Shown piece after piece: positions 6,106-8,881 of a stretch of 8,881 bases of DNA. The position numbers and the translations under genes were made by a program. The DNA comes from Roseburia sp. (GTDB taxonomy: Bacteria; Bacillota; Clostridia; Lachnospirales; Lachnospiraceae): assembly GCA_017621905.1 (NCBI GenBank), contig JAGASC010000356.1, positions 1 through 8,881 on the forward strand. Direction: 5' to 3'. Each line of letters begins with the position of its first letter. The stretch's first letter is position 1. The notes under the pieces were generated by a model, which saw nothing but the letters and a program-made list of their open reading frames with translations, had not been told where the DNA came from and searched no databases.

Positions 6106-7074
6106 TTAAAACAGACTCTCGTCTGCAAACTTTTTGACAATCTGATTGGCGGTTACCAGAAGAAGCACATTAATCACGGAATTAAACAATCCCACCGCCG
6201 TAGAATATCCGTAATCACTGTTGATCAAGCCGACCTCATAAGTATAGGTGGAGATGACCGATGCCGCGCTTTTGTTCAGGTTATTCTGTAATAAAAATAC
6301 CTTCTCAAACCCCACGCTCATCAGAGACCCCATCTGCAGAATCAGCAGCATAACAATGGTGGGCTTGATGGAGGGCAGATCCACATGAATCATACGCTGA
6401 ATCTTTGTGGCACCGTCCACAATGGCCGCCTCGTGCAGCTCGTAATCCACACCGGCCAAAGATGAAATATAGATGATGGAACTCCAGCCCATCCCCTGCC
6501 AGATGCCGGTCCACACATAGATATCGTCAAACCAGTTCGGTTTGGACAAAAAATCTACGCTTTCTGCCCCGAACCACGCTCTCATGGTGTTGAAAATACC
6601 GGTGTCCGGTGCCATGAAAATGGAAATCATACCGCAAATAACCACAGTAGAGATAAAGTAAGGCGCGTAGGATACCATCTGTACCGTTTTTTTCAGATAC
6701 TTATTTTTTAAATAATTCAACATCAAGGCAAAAACAATCGGTATCGGAAATCCTACTAACAGGTTATATACACTGAGCCACAGGGTGTTGCGCAGAAGCA
6801 GTTTAAAATTATATGCATGAAAAAATCGTTGAAAATGCTTTAGCCCTACCCAGGGACTCCCCATAATTCCAAGCTTTACTTTGTAATCTTTAAACGCCAT
6901 CAGCACACCGTACATGGGCTTATAGCAGAAAATGAGGAACCACACCACCACGGGCAGTATCATGGCGTACAAAATCCAGTTTTTCCTCATATCTTTCAGC
7001 AATCTTTGAAAAAGATTGCTGTGTAATCTTTGCAAAAGGCTGCCATTTTTTTGTTTTATTCTTATTTGATCCAA
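6106..7074 (-). CDS. Carbohydrate ABC transporter permease, LplB type (CUT1)
   Basis: This membrane subunit forms a heterodimer with the LplC-type permease 13 nt downstream. From the start proposed here it has 322 residues. KNWILYAMILPVVVWFLIF (31-49) is the typical first membrane segment, followed by MYGVLMAFKDYK (54-65). The EAA loop is at about 215-234 (EAAIVDGATKIQRMIHVDLP), and further segments run to the C-terminus. The frame also has an ATG at 7140 (344 residues), but no ribosome-binding site precedes it. AAAGGAG at 7085-7091 lies 10 nt before TTG at 7074, so a TTG start is preferred; the ATG remains possible. It lies about 310 nt (or 243 nt) after the solute-binding-protein gene, with several hairpins between, so its expression may be lower than that of the binding protein. 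Product is confident, exact start is not. Confidence 0.9.
   Translation of the reverse strand: MDQIRIKQKNGSLLQRLHSNLFQRLLKDMRKNWILYAMILPVVVWFLIFCYKPMYGVLMAFKDYKVKLGIMGSPWVGLKHFQRFFHAYNFKLLLRNTLWLSVYNLLVGFPIPIVFALMLNYLKNKYLKKTVQMVSYAPYFISTVVICGMISIFMAPDTGIFNTMRAWFGAESVDFLSKPNWFDDIYVWTGIWQGMGWSSIIYISSLAGVDYELHEAAIVDGATKIQRMIHVDLPSIKPTIVMLLILQMGSLMSVGFEKVFLLQNNLNKSAASVISTYTYEVGLINSDYGYSTAVGLFNSVINVLLLVTANQIVKKFADESLF
6997..7021. repeat. 11-bp perfect hairpin inside the LplB-type permease gene
   Basis: CAGCAATCTTT (6997-7007) pairs with AAAGATTGCTG (7011-7021) around a 3-nt loop. It lies about 50-80 nt downstream of the proposed start codon, within codons for a non-conserved N-terminal stretch. 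It would form a tight mRNA hairpin on the minus-strand transcript. Confidence 0.6.
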
Positions 7075-7084
7075 TACAATAACA

Positions 7085-7124
7085 CTCCTTTCCGGAACCT
7101 GGTCTTTTATATGCCATCCAGGTT
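7085..7124 (-). promoter_or_regulatory. Permease leader hairpin and ribosome-binding site
   Basis: On the minus strand the stem AACCTGG/CCAGGTT (7124-7118 with 7102-7096) ends 4 nt before the Shine-Dalgarno AAAGGAG (7091-7085). The combination suits an untranslated leader and supports the TTG start at 7074. A hairpin this close could influence translation initiation; that is inference. Confidence 0.4.
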
Positions 7125-7142
7125 TCCCCTGTTCTGTCATTT

Positions 7143-7163
7143 GCCGGAATCTATGCGTCCGGC
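7143..7163. repeat. Short hairpin upstream of the LplB-type permease
   Basis: GCCGGA (7143-7148) pairs with TCCGGC (7158-7163) around a 9-nt loop. On the minus strand it is followed by AAATG rather than Ts, so it is unlikely to be a terminator. A weak promoter-like TTGAAA with TAGATT overlaps it but is too poor to call. Confidence 0.35.
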
Positions 7164-7177
7164 GACACAGTTTTCAA

Positions 7178-7212
7178 ACAATAGAAAGCACGCTTCGTAA
7201 ACTTTCTATTGT
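7178..7212. repeat. 11-bp perfect hairpin between binding protein and permeases
   Basis: ACAATAGAAAG (7178-7188) pairs with CTTTCTATTGT (7202-7212), with a small inner ACG/CGT stem in the loop. On the minus strand TTTG follows the stem, a poor T-run. It may be a processing or stability element, or a weak second terminator. Confidence 0.5.
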
Positions 7213-7225
7213 CATGAATTTAAAA

Positions 7226-7260
7226 CCCGGAGGAAATGGCTGGTGCCACCTTCCTCCGGG
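7226..7260 (-). terminator. Probable intrinsic terminator or attenuator after the binding-protein gene
   Basis: Read on the minus strand, CCCGGAGGAA (7260-7251) pairs perfectly with TTCCTCCGGG (7235-7226). An inner TGGC/GCCA stem extends the helix, and TTTTAAATT follows directly. This 10-bp GC-rich stem plus a short T-run is terminator-like. Placed between the solute-binding-protein gene and the permeases, it would allow partial read-through and give more binding protein than permease, a common arrangement in such importers. Confidence 0.55.
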
Positions 7261-7267
7261 AGAAGCT

Positions 7268-7373
7268 ATCGCTCCGCGATGGGGGCTTGCTCTTGCAATT
7301 TCCACGTTTTTTCACCGCCGGTACACCTACTGGCGTTACATGCAGTAAATGCATGGATCTGAGCTGATTAGTT
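7268..7373. repeat. Structured dispersed element, family B copy 2 (transporter intergenic region)
   Basis: This is the second copy of the element at 2513-2617, in the same orientation. Conserved stems are ATCGC/GCGAT (7268-7280), CGCCGGTA/TACTGGCG (7316-7323 with 7328-7335) and CATGCA/TGCATG (7339-7344 with 7350-7355, loop GTAAA). In the middle stem one A-T pair of copy 1 is a G-C pair here, and another pair becomes G-T on the plus strand. The adjoining CTGAACAGTT end of copy 1 has decayed to CTGATTAGTT. It lies just after the stop of the binding-protein gene. No reading frame was seen in it. Confidence 0.7.
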
Positions 7374-7383
7374 ACCTCTTTAT

Positions 7384-8881
7384 TTACTTTGCAATACCTG
7401 CCTCATAAGCTCTGGTGTAAATCTCCATCAAACGCTCTAACCCCATCTGGTTCAATGTAGCCACATATTCATCCCAGGTTTCGTCCAAATTAAGCTCACC
7501 GGTAGCTACCTGTGCCCGGTACTGCCCCATGTAAGAGTTAATGTCTGTGGTCAGGGAAGCCAGTTCTGCATTCTCCTCCTCGGTATAGACCATTGCGGGA
7601 AGTGCAATCGCACCATGCTCTGCTAATTTCAATCTTTGCTCGTTTAAGTATACTTCGTCCGGATCAACTTCAGCTGACATATCTGTCATCCATGCATCCG
7701 GCTGAACAGAAGGATGATTGTAAGCACCCTGCATCGTACCGGCTGCACGAACGGTTCCGATATCGTCGCCATAACCGTTGCCGAGAATCCATTCCCATTT
7801 TCCATCTTCATTATACTGATAGGTCTCGCCTTCCACACCAAGCCATGCCAGCTTACCGCCCTCTTCCGAGTAGAACTGATCTGCCCATGCGATCAATACT
7901 TCCGGATGCTCACATTTATCGGTAATCGCCATCGTATTAGCAGCAACGGCGGTATTCAAGGGCAGCGTATCCGTAAACGGAGTCAGACCTATGTAGTCAT
8001 CATCATTATCACGGCCTACCGTCAGAAACGCACCTGCATCAAAGAAGCTGCCAAGGATATCACCAGACTGGCCGATTGCGGGCGCCTGGTCGTGTCCCTG
8101 AGTAAAGGCATTCTTATCAAGCAAACCTTCCGAATATAACTTGGTGATGTATGCCAGAAGCTCTTTGTAGCTTTCATGGGTTGGCACGTAAGTAAGTGTT
8201 CCGTCAATCACTGCCAGATTCGTTGCGGATGAATAGGTATAATCCTCATATCCCAGCAACAGGAATGGCGTTACCCCGGTATCACAGAACAACGGAGTCT
8301 CATCATCCGGATCTCCGTTCCCGTTGGCGTCCTCTTCCTTAAAGGCCTTAAGTACATCATAAAGCTCATCAAAATTGGTGGGCTCTTTCAGTCCCAGATT
8401 ATCCATCCACTTCTGGTTGATCCAGAGCGCAGGATCGTTCGGAGAGTGAAGTCCAAGCTCCGGCAAGGAATAAACGTGTCCATCTGCCGCCGTAATATAC
8501 TGCCATGCATCTCTTTCATCCAGTTCTGCGGTAAGGTTCGGAGCATATTGCCGAATCAGGTCCTCCAGCGGAATCAATACCCCCTGCATGCCATATTTGT
8601 TGGCGTCAATGTTGGCTTTTAAAAACATATCCGGGTAATCGCCGCTGTTTAAGATCAGGTTTCTCTTTTCATCCAGGTCAGCGCTCAGAACGTTTGTGAA
8701 ATCAATTGTAATGTTCGCGTTTTCCGTGGCCTGCTTTATGGAAGTGCTGTCCCCCAGGACATATTCCCCATTCATACCTGAAAAAGCTGTGAATTCCATG
8801 GTTTCTTCTAATGGAAATGTTACCGTACCGGCAGCTTCGGCATCCGCTTCGGTTTCGGATGCAGGTGTCTGACCTTCTTCT
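7384..8881 (-). CDS. Extracellular carbohydrate-binding lipoprotein of the ABC importer (N-terminus outside window)
   Basis: This solute-binding protein captures the sugar outside the membrane and delivers it to the adjacent permeases. The 498 visible residues run to the stop at 7384; the frame remains open at the right edge, so the signal peptide and lipobox cysteine are missing. The visible N-terminus is an acidic Ala/Glu/Thr-rich linker (EEGQTPASETEADAEAAGT), usual between lipid anchor and fold in clostridial lipoproteins. The fold then resembles family 1 solute-binding proteins of the LplA/AlgQ type: SGDYPDMFL, then ITAADGHVYSLPEL, ALWINQKWMDNLGL and PTNFDELYDVLKAF. EDANGNGDPDDE (about 156-167 counted from the Met at 8799) resembles the EF-hand-like calcium loop of that group. 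The internal Met at 8799 is not the true start, because the linker upstream is in frame. First visible gene of the importer operon. Confidence 0.92.
   Translation of the reverse strand, partial: EEGQTPASETEADAEAAGTVTFPLEETMEFTAFSGMNGEYVLGDSTSIKQATENANITIDFTNVLSADLDEKRNLILNSGDYPDMFLKANIDANKYGMQGVLIPLEDLIRQYAPNLTAELDERDAWQYITAADGHVYSLPELGLHSPNDPALWINQKWMDNLGLKEPTNFDELYDVLKAFKEEDANGNGDPDDETPLFCDTGVTPFLLLGYEDYTYSSATNLAVIDGTLTYVPTHESYKELLAYITKLYSEGLLDKNAFTQGHDQAPAIGQSGDILGSFFDAGAFLTVGRDNDDDYIGLTPFTDTLPLNTAVAANTMAITDKCEHPEVLIAWADQFYSEEGGKLAWLGVEGETYQYNEDGKWEWILGNGYGDDIGTVRAAGTMQGAYNHPSVQPDAWMTDMSAEVDPDEVYLNEQRLKLAEHGAIALPAMVYTEEENAELASLTTDINSYMGQYRAQVATGELNLDETWDEYVATLNQMGLERLMEIYTRAYEAGIAK

Noticed and set aside
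7143..7175. Internal promoter for the permeases (TTGAAA with TAGATT, 18-nt spacer)
   Set aside because: The -10 matches the consensus at only four of six positions and overlaps a hairpin; too weak to list as a promoter.
7593..8139. Plus-strand frames of 110 and 141 codons opposite the solute-binding protein
   Set aside because: They overlap a strongly supported gene and each other, and encode no recognisable domain.

Overview
The window looks like chromosomal DNA of a Gram-positive anaerobe of the Clostridia, most likely Lachnospiraceae. The reasons are the moderate GC content, strong AAGGAGG-type ribosome-binding sites, a glmU-pth-mfd housekeeping cluster of Firmicutes type, and an LplB/LplC-type sugar transporter beside a large membrane-anchored AraC regulator. 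Family assignments come from reading the translated sequence by eye; no database search was possible.

Region 1 (1-2663, minus strand) is a housekeeping operon read in the order glmU-like, pth, mfd. Gaps are short (24 and 38 nt) and the promoter is probably at about 2636-2663. The glmU-like gene encodes only the nucleotidyltransferase half of GlmU (246 residues) and stops where the linker to the acetyltransferase domain should continue. Pth is complete. Mfd is cut by the left edge after 348 residues. The prs gene often found between glmU and pth in Firmicutes is absent. The glmU-like mRNA would carry a leader of roughly 190 nt full of hairpins.

Region 2 (2618-5180) holds a divergent plus-strand gene for a 753-residue AraC-family regulator. 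It has two membrane segments enclosing an extracytoplasmic sensor of about 245 residues, and a C-terminal AraC DNA-binding domain. It ends tail-to-tail against the transporter operon, with a hairpin in the 43-nt gap.

Region 3 (5181-8881, minus strand) is a CUT1-type carbohydrate ABC importer read as solute-binding protein (N-terminus off the right edge), LplB-type permease, LplC-type permease. No ATPase gene is visible; such systems commonly borrow a shared MsmX-type ATPase. The regulator probably senses the substrate, or a signal linked to it, outside the cell and controls the operon. The substrate cannot be read from sequence, though an oligosaccharide or polysaccharide fragment is typical.

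The least ordinary content is non-coding. A structured element of about 105 bp occurs twice, in the glmU-like leader (2513-2617) and between the binding protein and the permeases (7268-7373). A second hairpin family occurs at 2464-2498 and 5144-5171 with one compensatory base-pair change. In the glmU-like leader the two combine so that one segment can pair in two mutually exclusive ways. These look like dispersed structured repeats, possibly recruited as leader or attenuation elements.
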